Assembly: GCA_008330645.1 (NCBI GenBank)
Contig: VLTN01000020.1
Span: 484,951 to 548,950 of the forward strand
Length of the DNA stretch: 64,000 nucleotides
Direction of reading: 5' to 3'
Source of the DNA: Cafeteria roenbergensis
Lineage: Eukaryota; Sar; Bigyra; Bicosoecida; Cafeteriaceae
The notes under the pieces were generated by a model. That model made no database searches. It was not told the origin of the DNA and saw only the letters and a list, made by a program, of their open reading frames with translations. Shown piece by piece: positions 48,686 to 57,655 of this stretch. How positions within the stretch are numbered: the first letter of the stretch is position 1; the number at the start of each line of letters is the position of its first letter. Position numbers and translations under genes: made by a program.

Positions 48686-51218
48686 ATGGCGGGACCGCGC
48701 CCCGATGCGCGCAGCAGTGCCCTCTCGCTTGCGGGCAGGCGCCCTGCTCTCGGCCTAGGCAAGCACGCTTCGCCGGGGGCGCCGCTGCAAGTGTTTTCCA
48801 AGCCTCGCTCTCCCCATGTGCCGCGCGCCGGTCCGCAGTCTGTGGGCCACGCTACGTTCGGCGCCGACGGCCTGCAATGGCGCGCTCGCGACAGCGACCG
48901 AGTTGTGACTGTGAGTTCTGGCCCGCGGTCGGCTCGATGGCGGCGCTCGAACCGGTTGGGGTCGTGGTCCGGCCCGGCGTGCGTCGTCCGGTGCTCGCGC
49001 CGCGCGACGCTCTCCCCGTGCGATGCGCCTCGCGCCCTGCATCGCTCCGGGATCGCGCAAGGCTGCTGCATGACTGCCCTCCGCGAGCGCTCCCGAGATC
49101 CGTGCGCCGAATTCTGCAGGTGGCGCCTGGCAAGGCGGACGCGGCCGAGTGGATCGAAGCGGGGCGTGGCGCCGCGCTGCGAATCACGCTCAAGACGGGC
49201 CAGGTTGTGGTGCTGGACCAGTTCAAGCGCACGGACCGCGACGCCGTCGCCGCCGCTCTGACTGAGAGCACCTCCACCGATCTGGCAGACGGCCAGGTGG
49301 GCGCCTCTGGGCGCAACTTTGGCACCGTCGCCATCGGCTCCTCCACCATGGACCTGGTGGACCAGCGCGGCCGGCGCATGGCCTCCCTGCCCCTGTCCGC
49401 AGTGGCACAGGTGATGGCGCCCACCTCCCACGAGATCGAGGTTCAGCTGCAGGAGGACGACACCCTCGAGCGGGAGGACGAGGCCCTCGTTGAGATGCGC
49501 CTCTTCTTCCCCCCGGGGCACGGGGAGCTCGACAGCGCAGACAAAGCCGCCCAGGACGGGGCGGTGACGTCGGCGGCCTTGGCGTCGGGGCGCGCGGAGC
49601 CGCTGGAGGGGGAGGACTCCGCGTCGGGCACGCCTGCAGAGCGGGTGCGCGCTCGCCTCATCAGCGCGGCAGGGATTCACGGCGCTGTGGGCGAGGCAGC
49701 CGCCGAGTTTCCGGAGCGGGTTGGCGCCTTCCTGGCCCCCCGCGGCCGCTACGCGGTGGAGGTGTACCCGACATTCCTGCGCCTTGTGGGCAAGAGCAAC
49801 GAGTTCAAGGTGACCCACGCCAAGATCAGCCGGATGTTCTACCTGCCCCGTCCTGGCGCGGCAAAGGACGAGGACGGCAACCCCCTGCCCGACCGGTTCT
49901 ACTTCGTCATATCTCTGCAGGACCCGCTGCGGCAGGGACAGCAGCGCTACCCCCACCTCGTGATGAACTTGACCACCGACCAGTTCGAGTGCCGTCTCAA
50001 CTGCACCCCCGAGCGGCTTCGCGACCTGAAGCTGCCGGCCGTCGTGTCCGACGCCCTGCCCATGACCATTGCCAAGGTGCTCAAGGCCTTCACGGGCAAG
50101 AAGCTGTTCCGGTGAGACGCTGCTGCAGCGTGCCCGCTTCTCGCGCGCAGCGGCCACAGAGGCAACCATGCATGTCGGCGAGAGAGCGAGCGGGGGGGGA
50201 GGGGGCAGGGGGCTTTGGAGAGGCGCGCTGCGAGCGCGCCAGCCTTGGGGCGCCAAAGGCCATCACCGCGCGCGCTGGGAGCATCCTCGTTCTCTTGGCC
50301 GCTGCCGAACTGACGGCGCAGTGACCCTGCGTTTGCGGGCCGAACACTCCGCGACCCGTTTAGGCTTCTCGCCCAGAGCTGCTCGCTCTGCCCTTCCGCA
50401 CCATTGATCTGCATGCTGCTTCGCGCTCGACTCCCGCCGTGCCTTGCCTCCTCGCAGGCCCCAGCACTTTTCGTCGTCCGCCGGGCACAAGGCAGTGCGG
50501 TGTGCGCTTCAATCCAACGACGGATTCCTCTACCCGCTGCACCAGGGCATGATCTTTGTCCACAAGCCCGCCAGCTACATCCGCTACGCGGACGTGGACA
50601 CGATTACCTTTTCGCGCATTGGCGCTGGCGCTGCTGGCCTGACGTCGCGCACCTTTGATGTATCGGTCCAGTGCCGTGGCACTGGTGCCGCTTCGCCGCG
50701 CTCCTATGCCTTCAGCAGTTTCGATCGCTCGGAGTACGCCCACCTCAAGCTCTACTTCCAGAAGCACGGCATGTCGTGAGCCGAGTCTCTTGTCTGCAAA
50801 CGCAGCGCGGTTCGGCGCTCCCTGCGTTGGCGAGCTTCGTTTGCTGCGCTTTCCGGGCTGCTTCCCGACGAGTCCTTTCGCCCCCAAACCACCACTACCA
50901 CCACAGCCACCACCCCGCACCCTCCCTCGACCTTTGCTCCGAGCGTTCGTTGCTCGCAGGATCGTGACGGACGAGCCAGAAAGTGCAGGGCAGAGCGCCG
51001 TGTCCAGGATTGCTGCAGCCATGAGCGAAGCGTCGGAGCCCATCCCCCAGGACGCTGGAACCACGAAGAGCAAGCGCCGAGCGGCCAAGGCAGCCGCCGT
51101 CAAGACGGCTGTGGATATCCACGCAGGGGGTGGCATTGCTGGCGACGACGACGACGACGACGATGATGACGACGACGCAGACTTTGGCGCAGGTGGTGGA
51201 GCGAGCAGCGGCGGATCG

Positions 51219-51301
<83 letters not shown>

Positions 51302-51455
51302 GGAGGAGGCCGGCGACGGCAATGACGCTGCAATGGCCAAACCCACAGCAGGCTCTCGCTCAAAGCGGGCTCGAAGCGACGACAGTGCGGGCGACGATGA
51401 CAAGAGCGCGAAGCGAGCCAGGGACGCCGGCGAGGATGGCGAAGACGATGAATGA
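48686..51455 (+). CDS. SSRP1: FACT histone chaperone subunit SSRP1/Pob3, no HMG box
   Basis: Partner of Spt16 in FACT, which loosens and rebuilds nucleosomes during transcription and replication. Exons 48686-48910, 49120-50111, 50458-50775 and 50960-51455 join (phases 0, 2, 2) to about 676 residues. Exon 1 ends with FGADGLQWRARDSDRVVT, exon 2 starts VAPGKADAAEWIEAGRG, matching the N-terminal PH-like domain. Exon 2 holds GRYAVEVYPTFLRLVGKSNE, FYFVISLQDPLRQGQQRYPH and KVLKAFTGKKLF. Exon 3 completes the middle tandem PH domain (NDGFLYPLHQGMIFVHKP, IRYADVDTITFSR). Exon 4 is an acidic tail with two Asp runs and a basic end (KSAKRARD). No HMG box follows, so it is of the Pob3 type. The first 40 residues have no family similarity; the true first exon may lie upstream. 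Confidence 0.9.
51144..51300 (+). repeat. GAC/GAT runs encoding poly-Asp in SSRP1
   Basis: Two tracts (about 51,145-51,178 and 51,221-51,300) of GAC then alternating GAC/GAT or GATGAC codons, encoding about 11 and 27 consecutive Asp. They form the acidic tail. Confidence 0.9.
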
Positions 51456-51939
51456 GCGTGAACGGGTTGGACGTGCCCCTGCATCGATGCGGAATGTTGC
51501 TTCAAGTGATTCAGCCCTTTCAAGACCACACGTGCCCTGCTGCTGGGACTGGGTCTGGGGTGGCATGCACCTCGCTGCAGGGCCGGGCGCTGCGGAAGAG
51601 CAACCTTGCCCACACCGCCGCGCGCCCTGCCACGACCTCAACGCGCGATGAAAGCATCGGCCCCTGCCCAGCTTGTCTCGCGTTCGGCGACGAAGTTTTG
51701 TGCCGTCCGAATATCTTGGACCACCCGCCCACGAACGGCACGCCTCTTGTCATTCTGTCCAAGGGTTGCGCGGACTACCCCAGCTTGCCCACCGGCGATG
51801 CGACAACCGGGAAGCACAAGGTGACAGCGTGTGGATGACGTGTGAGGCGCACTCTTGCGCCCGGACAGCATTTCACGCTCTTCTTCTGAGTTGCAAACGC
51901 CGGCCGCTTGAAAATGCGTTTTGTGGAACTTGGCCGCAA
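51456..51939. other. Spacer between SSRP1 and the FkbM-like gene
   Basis: About 485 bases between convergent stops. Base composition is less GC-rich than the coding parts. Nothing recognised. Confidence 0.55.
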
Positions 51940-53769
51940 TCACACCCAGAAGTGCGAGCGGATGCCAAGCTTTCGCAGGTGCTGAAACCGCTTCAGCGCG
52001 GCACCGTACTTGCGCTCAACAACATCTCGAGTCGTTCCCCAGCAACAGGTTGCCAGCTCCGGGACGTTGCAGTGCTCCTCGTAAATGAGCTCCGCGACGA
52101 TGTGCGGGCATTTGTCCAGCACGACGCGCATAAACGCCTCCTCCACCTCCGGGGTGTCGATGTCCAGCTTGAAGACGAAGTAGTCTCCTGGCCGCCAAAT
52201 CTGGGCCAAGATCTCCAGAGCGTTGTCCAGGTGGCCGGGCGCTGGCGCCGCTGGCCGGACGGCGTGGCAAGTGCGGCCGGCCAGCGTCGGGTCGTACTTT
52301 GCCATGTTGGCGAAGATCTCTTGCTGGCCGAACGCCCTCACCTCCCACCCCATCTTCATGTCAAACTCCACCCCCATGCGAGAGAACATGTCCTCGTACG
52401 TGCGGGCGTCGCCAATCGTCGTGTCATGGCTGTCCTTGGGCCGGTCCCCAAAGCTGGTCGCGCCCAAGTCCATGAACACCTTGCGGCCTGGGTACCGCAA
52501 GGCGAACGTGGGGTCGCGCGGGCTGTCCAGCACCACGAACCGGTGGTCATAGAGGCTGCGTTCGCTGGTTGCAGACTTGCAAAAAGTCCCGCCCTTTGGT
52601 TTGCTGGCCCATGGGTGTCGAAGGATGCCGGCAATGGGCTCAATCTTGCGGCTCGACATGTGAGTGCTCCCGTCGGGCATGGTCACCGTGGTGCGCATCA
52701 GCGAAAACGGCTGGCTGTTGTCCTTGGACCAGCCAGCGACGACTGAAGCGTCTGACACCGACATCATGGCGGGGTTGTCCCACGCGGCCTCCGCTTTGGT
52801 GGCCCACTGTCCAAACATGTCGGCGAACCGGTCCTGCACAGCGCAAACCGAGCTTGGCTGGTCCTTGTACTCCTTCTCGACCAACGAGATGAACTCCGAC
52901 TCCAGGGGCGACGGGATGTACTCGAAGTCCACCTTGCCCACCGTGCGCGGGTCGGCTGGGGGCGGGAGCTGGTGCAGGCAGTGCACAAGCGTCGTGTCCG
53001 ACGCGCACACCGATGCCAGGTGTGACGGCCACCCACTCATGGCTGGGCACTGCCTCAGTGACTCGCACGACGGGAGGGTCACCCACGACGGAAACTGCTC
53101 GGCGCCGGGCGGGGAGGACTCGAGCTCAGCAGACGTCACGCTGGCAGCGCCAGCCTTGGACGGGACGTCAAATCCCTCCCGGCAGCTTGCTGGGATGCAG
53201 GTCACGCCGTTGAGCTGCTCCGCGCACGCGGGAATCTGGGCGTCTGCCAGCTGGGTGCGCTTGAGGCTGCCTGAGGGCCCGCCCGCAGCCAATGTGGTTG
53301 CGCTGGACCCGGGCTTGCAAAGTTCTGTCGACGAGAACCTGGCCGCGATGAGCCCCGGGCCCCGAGTGTCCGCACCGCCCATAAACGAGACACTGCGCAC
53401 CGTGGGAGTGGCTGGCCCCGCATCAGGGCTCTCAGCATCACTGGGGGCGTCGTTGGAACGAGTGCCTCTCTCGCCCTCGTAAACGGCCTCTCCTCCCACT
53501 GAGCTGCCGGACTTGCGCATGGCGCCGGTCGGCTCGCCTGCGAGAGCAACGGAGCCAACAAGTCCTGGCGCGGGTGCGTGGTGCAAAGCGCCCGGGTCTT
53601 CGCGGGCGCGAGGCGAGCGGGCAAGATCGCTGAGCACCGCGGGGCGCTCACCGAAGGCCATGAAAAACGCGAGAAGCCCCAGCGCGGCCAAGGCTGCCAC
53701 GCCAACGACCGGCGCGGCCCAAGGTGACCACGCCTGCGCAGGCCGTGCCCTCCGGGGATTCGCACTCAT
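51940..53769 (-). CDS. Type II membrane protein with FkbM-methyltransferase-like domain
   Basis: 609 residues from the Met at 53769. A short basic N terminus (MSANPRRARPAQAW) is followed by a signal anchor at about residues 19-39 (PVVGVAALAALGLLAFFMAF), so the bulk should lie in the Golgi/ER lumen. A Ser/Pro-rich stem follows. The C-terminal half has HRFVVLDSPRDPTFALRYPG, RKVFMDLGATSFGD (a glycine-containing strand-loop like motif I of AdoMet-dependent methyltransferases), VEFDMKMGWEVRAFG, and YFVFKLDIDTPEVEEAFMR. The last resembles the KxDIDxxExxxL strand typical of FkbM-like proteins. Several Cys in the stem (CAEQLNGVTCIPASC, LPSCESLRQCPAMS) fit a lumenal, disulfide-bonded protein. Substrate unknown. 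The stretch upstream to 53946 has no such features. Confidence 0.55.
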   Translation of the reverse strand: MSANPRRARPAQAWSPWAAPVVGVAALAALGLLAFFMAFGERPAVLSDLARSPRAREDPGALHHAPAPGLVGSVALAGEPTGAMRKSGSSVGGEAVYEGERGTRSNDAPSDAESPDAGPATPTVRSVSFMGGADTRGPGLIAARFSSTELCKPGSSATTLAAGGPSGSLKRTQLADAQIPACAEQLNGVTCIPASCREGFDVPSKAGAASVTSAELESSPPGAEQFPSWVTLPSCESLRQCPAMSGWPSHLASVCASDTTLVHCLHQLPPPADPRTVGKVDFEYIPSPLESEFISLVEKEYKDQPSSVCAVQDRFADMFGQWATKAEAAWDNPAMMSVSDASVVAGWSKDNSQPFSLMRTTVTMPDGSTHMSSRKIEPIAGILRHPWASKPKGGTFCKSATSERSLYDHRFVVLDSPRDPTFALRYPGRKVFMDLGATSFGDRPKDSHDTTIGDARTYEDMFSRMGVEFDMKMGWEVRAFGQQEIFANMAKYDPTLAGRTCHAVRPAAPAPGHLDNALEILAQIWRPGDYFVFKLDIDTPEVEEAFMRVVLDKCPHIVAELIYEEHCNVPELATCCWGTTRDVVERKYGAALKRFQHLRKLGIRSHFWV

Positions 53770-54859
53770 GAGGATCCAGCCAGGGACCAGAGTGCTGCGG
53801 GAGCGAGGCAGGTGCAATCGCTTGCCGCAGAGTTGTCCGAGAAACAAAGCCTGGCGCGCAAGCGCGCCCAAAATCGCCCCTCGGAACTGGCCCGTGGGCC
53901 CGCGTTGCGCCTTCTGAGTGGCACCGACCCAAGGAAAGCAGAGCATCCTGCTTTGGATCCGGGGATACTGCGGATCCAGGCCCTATGGCGCGGATGCGGG
54001 CCAGCGGCGAGCCAGCGACTGTGACTGTGGCAGTTTTCCACGGACAGCAACTTGGACCGCAATTTGCCACTCGGCTCGCGCTGCTGCTGAGGGCGAGCGG
54101 CGACCGCTGCTGTCATGGCTTCAGTTTACGTGCTGCTGACGGCTTGAGCCCACTGAGATGCTGGTCCGGGGACGCTGCGCGGCTGGGACGAGGAATTGGA
54201 CAAACCGCTGATGCTGCCATTATTGCGGTTTCGGTTAATATTTGAATGTGCACACAAAAAACGACAGCGGCTGGCAAACAATGGCGATATGTCGGCGCGG
54301 CGGGAACCGCTCGGGGTCGCCCGAGGGATGGGAGGGTGGGGTCCCACGATCGAGTCGAGCGTGCACACACACACGCACACTCGGGGAGCGCGCGAGCGGC
54401 TGGTGCGGGGTGCAGCCCATGTTAAGCCCGCGTGATTTCGAAACGGTGTGCTCGCCTGGCAGCTTTGTTTGCGAAGTGATAAATATTCCAAGTTGCGTTG
54501 TGCAGTGACAGGACCGGCGGCATTCAGTCACAACCGCTTCTGCTAGTGCGGCACGTGAGTGCCTTTGGCGCTCAAGTGCGGGCGCACCCGCAGGCTGCCC
54601 TTGGGTCGGCAAGCGACTGTCCGTGTCGCGGGGGTGCCCGCTCGCAGCTGGCTCTTGCAATGGCCCGCCGCGCCGATTGAGAGACCAGCAAAACCTGCCG
54701 CACCATTTCGCATCCTGCGGCCTGGAGCACCCCTGGTTGCCGCCCCCGGCCGTTGTCGAGTTGGGCCGTCTGCACCTGTCGCATCCGTGATGCCCCGGAG
54801 GCCAGGGGCCACTGTATCGCTCCCGTTTGCTGCCGATTTGCGTGACTTGCAGAGGAGCA
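53770..54859. other. Spacer with a dispersed repeat copy
   Basis: About 1.1 kb, with locally lower GC (an AT-richer patch near 54,205-54,260 and 54,470-54,495). It contains repeat copy A (54,293-54,475). It must hold the promoters of the FkbM-like gene and of the membrane protein to the right. No conserved protein was seen. Confidence 0.6.
54293..54475 (-). repeat. Dispersed repeat, copy A (SINE-like candidate)
   Basis: Shares with copies B and C the ordered blocks GGCGCGGCGGG, GGTCGCCCGAGGG, GGGAGGGTGGG, a CGATCGAGTCGAGC block, an AC-rich tract and a GCCCGCGTG...TTCGAAAC end. Read on the minus strand the end resembles a degenerate pol III B box. All three copies have the same orientation. 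Confidence 0.6.
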
Positions 54860-55519
54860 ATGGCTGCCATAGCCAGCACGCCGGCGCCACGGAAAGCGGA
54901 GGGGCAGTCCCCTCCCACTGCGTGGGAGTCGGAAGGCTTGACGAATGGCTGTCATTGCCTGATGTATCTGGGCGCGGGCGCGGACATGCGGCTGTGCTGC
55001 CGGCCATGGGCTCGCACGGCGCGCGTCCTCGACGGCATCGAGGAGTTCCAACACCAGTCTGTCATTGGAGCGTTGTACGGCATCTTCGTGACGCTGCTCG
55101 CCTACTTTTGGGCCGCCTCCGTCCTCCTTAACCCCATTATCCTTTCAGCAGTCGGCCTCCTTCGCAACACTGGGTACCTCATCCAGGCTTGGAGAATCCT
55201 GAAGGCACCGGGTCTGGTCGTTCCGTGTGTGCTCGTCGCTTGGACTGGGGCCATCGTGCTCCAGGCAGGCGCACTAGGCTGTACAGCTTTCGTGCTGCAC
55301 GTGGCGTGCAACCTTGACTCAATCACCGCGGAACAGGCGCAGCTGTTCGAGCCGCTATTTTGGGCGGGAAGCCTGGCTTTTGTCCTTGCCAACGTGGCTA
55401 GCGCCGCTGCGGCAACGGGCGCGATCCATCTGGTGGCTACAGCGCCCACAGAGGCTGCCGAAGATGAGCTGGCGAGCGAGACCAGGCATGTCCCAGGCTG
55501 CACCGAAGCTGACGTGTGA
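54860..55519 (+). CDS. Multi-helix membrane protein, unidentified
   Basis: 219 residues from the Met at 54860 (agcaATGgct). A polar N-terminal third (RKAEGQSPPTAWESEG, a Cys pair in GCHCLMYLG) is followed by about four hydrophobic segments: VIGALYGIFVTLLAYFWAA with LNPIILSAVGLL, LVVPCVLVAWTGAIVLQAGA with TAFVLHVAC, and FWAGSLAFVLANVASAAAAT. The tail is polar. A TGCAG acceptor lies 9 bases before the ATG, so the 5' leader may be spliced. Codon use is less GC-biased than in the genes to the left, like the rest of this region. No family was recognised. Confidence 0.5.
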   Translation: MAAIASTPAPRKAEGQSPPTAWESEGLTNGCHCLMYLGAGADMRLCCRPWARTARVLDGIEEFQHQSVIGALYGIFVTLLAYFWAASVLLNPIILSAVGLLRNTGYLIQAWRILKAPGLVVPCVLVAWTGAIVLQAGALGCTAFVLHVACNLDSITAEQAQLFEPLFWAGSLAFVLANVASAAAATGAIHLVATAPTEAAEDELASETRHVPGCTEADV

Positions 55520-55727
55520 CTCGCTCTGTATTCTCTTGCTACTTGTGATTTGCTCAAAGGCATCCCAAATGAGCTCTGCATGTCCTGGCAGAGCGCCGCG
55601 TCCGAACCTGAAAGCAAATCACGCAAAAAACAAAAATTAATCATCTCTTCCTGGAAATGCTGTCTTGTTTCTGGATGGTGGAGTCGAGACGAGGATCGCC
55701 GACGCTGACCTAGTCGCTACAGACCCG

Positions 55728-55890
55728 GCTCGGCGGGGACCGCCATGGTCGCCCGAGGGCTGGGAGGGTGGGTCAAACGATTTCACGCACTCACCACACG
55801 GCGCGCGCGCGCGAGGCGGTTCGGAGGGTACGCCCGGGAAGCCCACGCGGGCTTGCGCACCGAGTGCGCTCGCTTCTTGAACGGCGCAAA
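55728..55890 (-). repeat. Dispersed repeat, copy B (SINE-like candidate)
   Basis: Same ordered blocks as copies A and C: GGCTCGGCGGGGACC, GGTCGCCCGAGGG, GGGAGGGTGGGTCAAACGA, CACCACACGG and AAGCCCACGCGGGCTTG. The B-box-like end is the most diverged of the three. Confidence 0.6.
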
Positions 55891-55988
55891 CGGCTGACGA
55901 TCGGCGAGGTGCAGCTCTGCCGTAGTGGGCAGAGCCACATGCGCTCGCGAGCAGTTTTGCGATGGCATTACGACGCCAACCAGGTTGA

Positions 55989-56040
55989 GCAGCAGCCACA
56001 GATTTCGACAACGTTCATTATCCAAATCTGGGGCTGCTGT
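55989..56040. other. Hairpin next to the inverted-repeat arm
   Basis: GCAGCAGCCACAGATTT (55,989-56,005) pairs with AAATCTGGGGCTGCTG (56,024-56,039) with one mismatch around an 18-base loop. It directly abuts the left arm of the longer inverted repeat. Confidence 0.75.
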
Positions 56041-56174
56041 TCGTTCGGTACCAGGTTGGGTTCAGATTTGACCGCAGACGTAGCTTCTACCCGGCAAAAA
56101 CTGAGACTCCACCTGGCATCGTCTCGGCACTCTATTAGGCCACGCGGCTTCCCCACAGCATGCCGGGGGCGCAC
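56041..56174 (+). repeat. Inverted repeat, left arm
   Basis: About 130 bases that reappear in opposite orientation at 57,083-57,213. Shared blocks include TCGTTCGGTA, GGTTGGGTTCA, CCGCAGACGTAG, CCACCTGGCATCG and CGCGGCTTCCCCACAGC. Similarity by eye is of the order of three quarters. Confidence 0.75.
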
Positions 56175-56255
56175 AGAGGGTTCTCAGCATCATGAGAGGG
56201 GGGCTAAAAATCGTGTCACCATTCCACACGCTCGATTCACAACTTCGGGCTCACG

Positions 56256-56588
56256 ATGCTGTCCCTGGATGGCAACCACATCGGCGACGGCGGAGCGACG
56301 GCCCTCGCGGGCGGGCTGCGATCCAACGCGACCCTCTTGCGCCTGGCGATGTGTGAGAATGGCATCGGTGAGCCGGGGGTTGCCGCACTGCACGACTGCC
56401 TTGTTGCCAACCGCGTTCTCACCGAGCTCTTTTTGACCCGCAACCCCGGGATGCCGTACGGGTCAAGCGTCTCCGACGACGTACAAGACCTCCTGGAGCG
56501 CAACGCCGATCGGGCCGCAAACTGGGACGCGCGGCGTCTGGTCGTGCTGGCCCGCTGTGCCAGCGAGACGGCACGGGCCCGTGCTTAG
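56256..56588 (+). pseudogene. Leucine-rich-repeat (RNI-type) fragment
   Basis: Open frame of 110 residues holding about two and a half ribonuclease-inhibitor-type LRRs: LSLDGNHIGDGGATALAGGL, LLRLAMCENGIGEPGVAALH and LTELFLTRNPGM. A charged tail and a stop follow. RNI-like proteins normally carry many more repeats, and there is no acceptor of the window's GCAG type just upstream, so this looks like a captured or truncated piece rather than a complete gene. It lies entirely between the two arms of the inverted repeat. A short, functional LRR protein is the alternative. Confidence 0.5.
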
Positions 56589-57082
56589 CGAGGAGCTGCG
56601 TCTGGGGGCGACGAAGCACGTTTTGCGCCTCCGCCGTTGGTGCAGCGGGCTGTCTGTGATGTTGGGCTCGAATCGCTTTCTAATGCTGTCCGGCAACGCC
56701 TCCGATTCGTCCTGGTGCGTGTGATCGTAGGGAGTGGCGATCACGCATCCAGCAGTGGCCAAATGGGCACCTGCTAGGTGTCCGGCGCCAGCGGGCTGGG
56801 AGTGACAGTGCCTTGCTCGGAGACTGCACCCGCAGAGTCACTGAAACCTCGCAAGCCACCTCCCAGCCTGCAGCAGGATGGGCGGGAGGGTCACGAATGC
56901 GGCTTTGGTCACACACAACCTCAATGCCGACCGCAGCGGGCCCGGGAGTGCTGTGCGAACGTTCGCACGGCACGGAAGGCAAAGCGGGGCGCACGCTGCG
57001 CGCGCCTTGCCGGAGATCTGCTTGTCTTGGCCGCCGACGCAGGCGGGTAGACAAGAGCTCGGGACACTCTTGGTTACATAAG

Positions 57083-57213
57083 GTGCGCCCCCAGCGCGCT
57101 GTGGGGAAGCCGCGTAGCCCAAGAGAGTGTCCAGGCGATGCCAGGTGGCTCGTCTGCTTTGTTGAAGTGAAATCTACGTCTGCGGACAAATATGAACCCA
57201 ACCGGTTACCGAA
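57083..57213 (-). repeat. Inverted repeat, right arm
   Basis: Reverse-complement partner of 56,041-56,174, enclosing about 0.9 kb with the LRR fragment. Confidence 0.75.
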
Positions 57214-57319
57214 CAACAAACCTATGGAGGGTGAGTATTCAGCGAACATGCTGGCCTGCATGGGCCCTGAGAGGCCGCGTGCTGGTGACGGACCGGTGTT
57301 GACCTAAATGGCTCAAGTT

Positions 57320-57500
57320 CGGCGCGGCGGGGACCACACGGGGTCGCCCGAGGGACGGGAGGGAGGGGTCAAACGATCGAATCGAGCACACGCACACCAC
57401 TCGGGGCGCGTGCGTGCGGCGGGTACGGGTACGGGTGCGGCCGGTGAGCCCCACGCGGGCTCGAACCGGTGTGCCCGCCCGGAGGGCGAGCTTGCGAGCG
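57320..57500 (-). repeat. Dispersed repeat, copy C (SINE-like candidate)
   Basis: Best preserved copy. Blocks: GGCGCGGCGGGGACC, GGGGTCGCCCGAGGG, GGGAGGGAGGGGTCAAACGA, TCGAATCGAGCACACGCACA and CCACGCGGGCTCGAACCGG. On the minus strand the last block contains GGTTCGAGCCC, which fits the tRNA/SINE B-box consensus GGTTCGANNCC. No clear A box or full tRNA fold was found. Confidence 0.6.
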
Positions 57501-57655
57501 GGTCGGATGGCCCGCGCCTGCCGTGGGGCAGAGAGGGCGCCCAAGCAACTTGGGGCGGAAATTGCACCAGATTTCCATCACAAACAAGCAGAGCCAATGC
57601 AAAGCAACGGGGCTCGGCACGCTCGCACCCGCTGCCATCCCTCTCAGCCGAGGTC

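Larger units (their letters stand above)
55520..56255. other. Spacer with repeat copy B, a hairpin and the left inverted-repeat arm
   Basis: About 735 bases. It contains dispersed repeat copy B (55,728-55,890), a near-perfect hairpin (55,989-56,040) and the left arm of the inverted repeat (56,041-56,174). No gene was recognised. Confidence 0.65.
56589..57655. other. Spacer with right inverted-repeat arm and repeat copy C
   Basis: About 1.07 kb leading to the ankyrin gene. It contains the right inverted-repeat arm (57,083-57,213) and dispersed repeat copy C (57,320-57,500), the latter within 160 bases of the ankyrin start codon. No gene was recognised. Confidence 0.6.

Noticed and set aside
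57320-57500. A tRNA gene on the minus strand, suggested by GGTTCGAGCCC
   Set aside because: No acceptor stem, D arm or anticodon arm could be paired around it; it fits a degenerate tRNA-derived repeat better.
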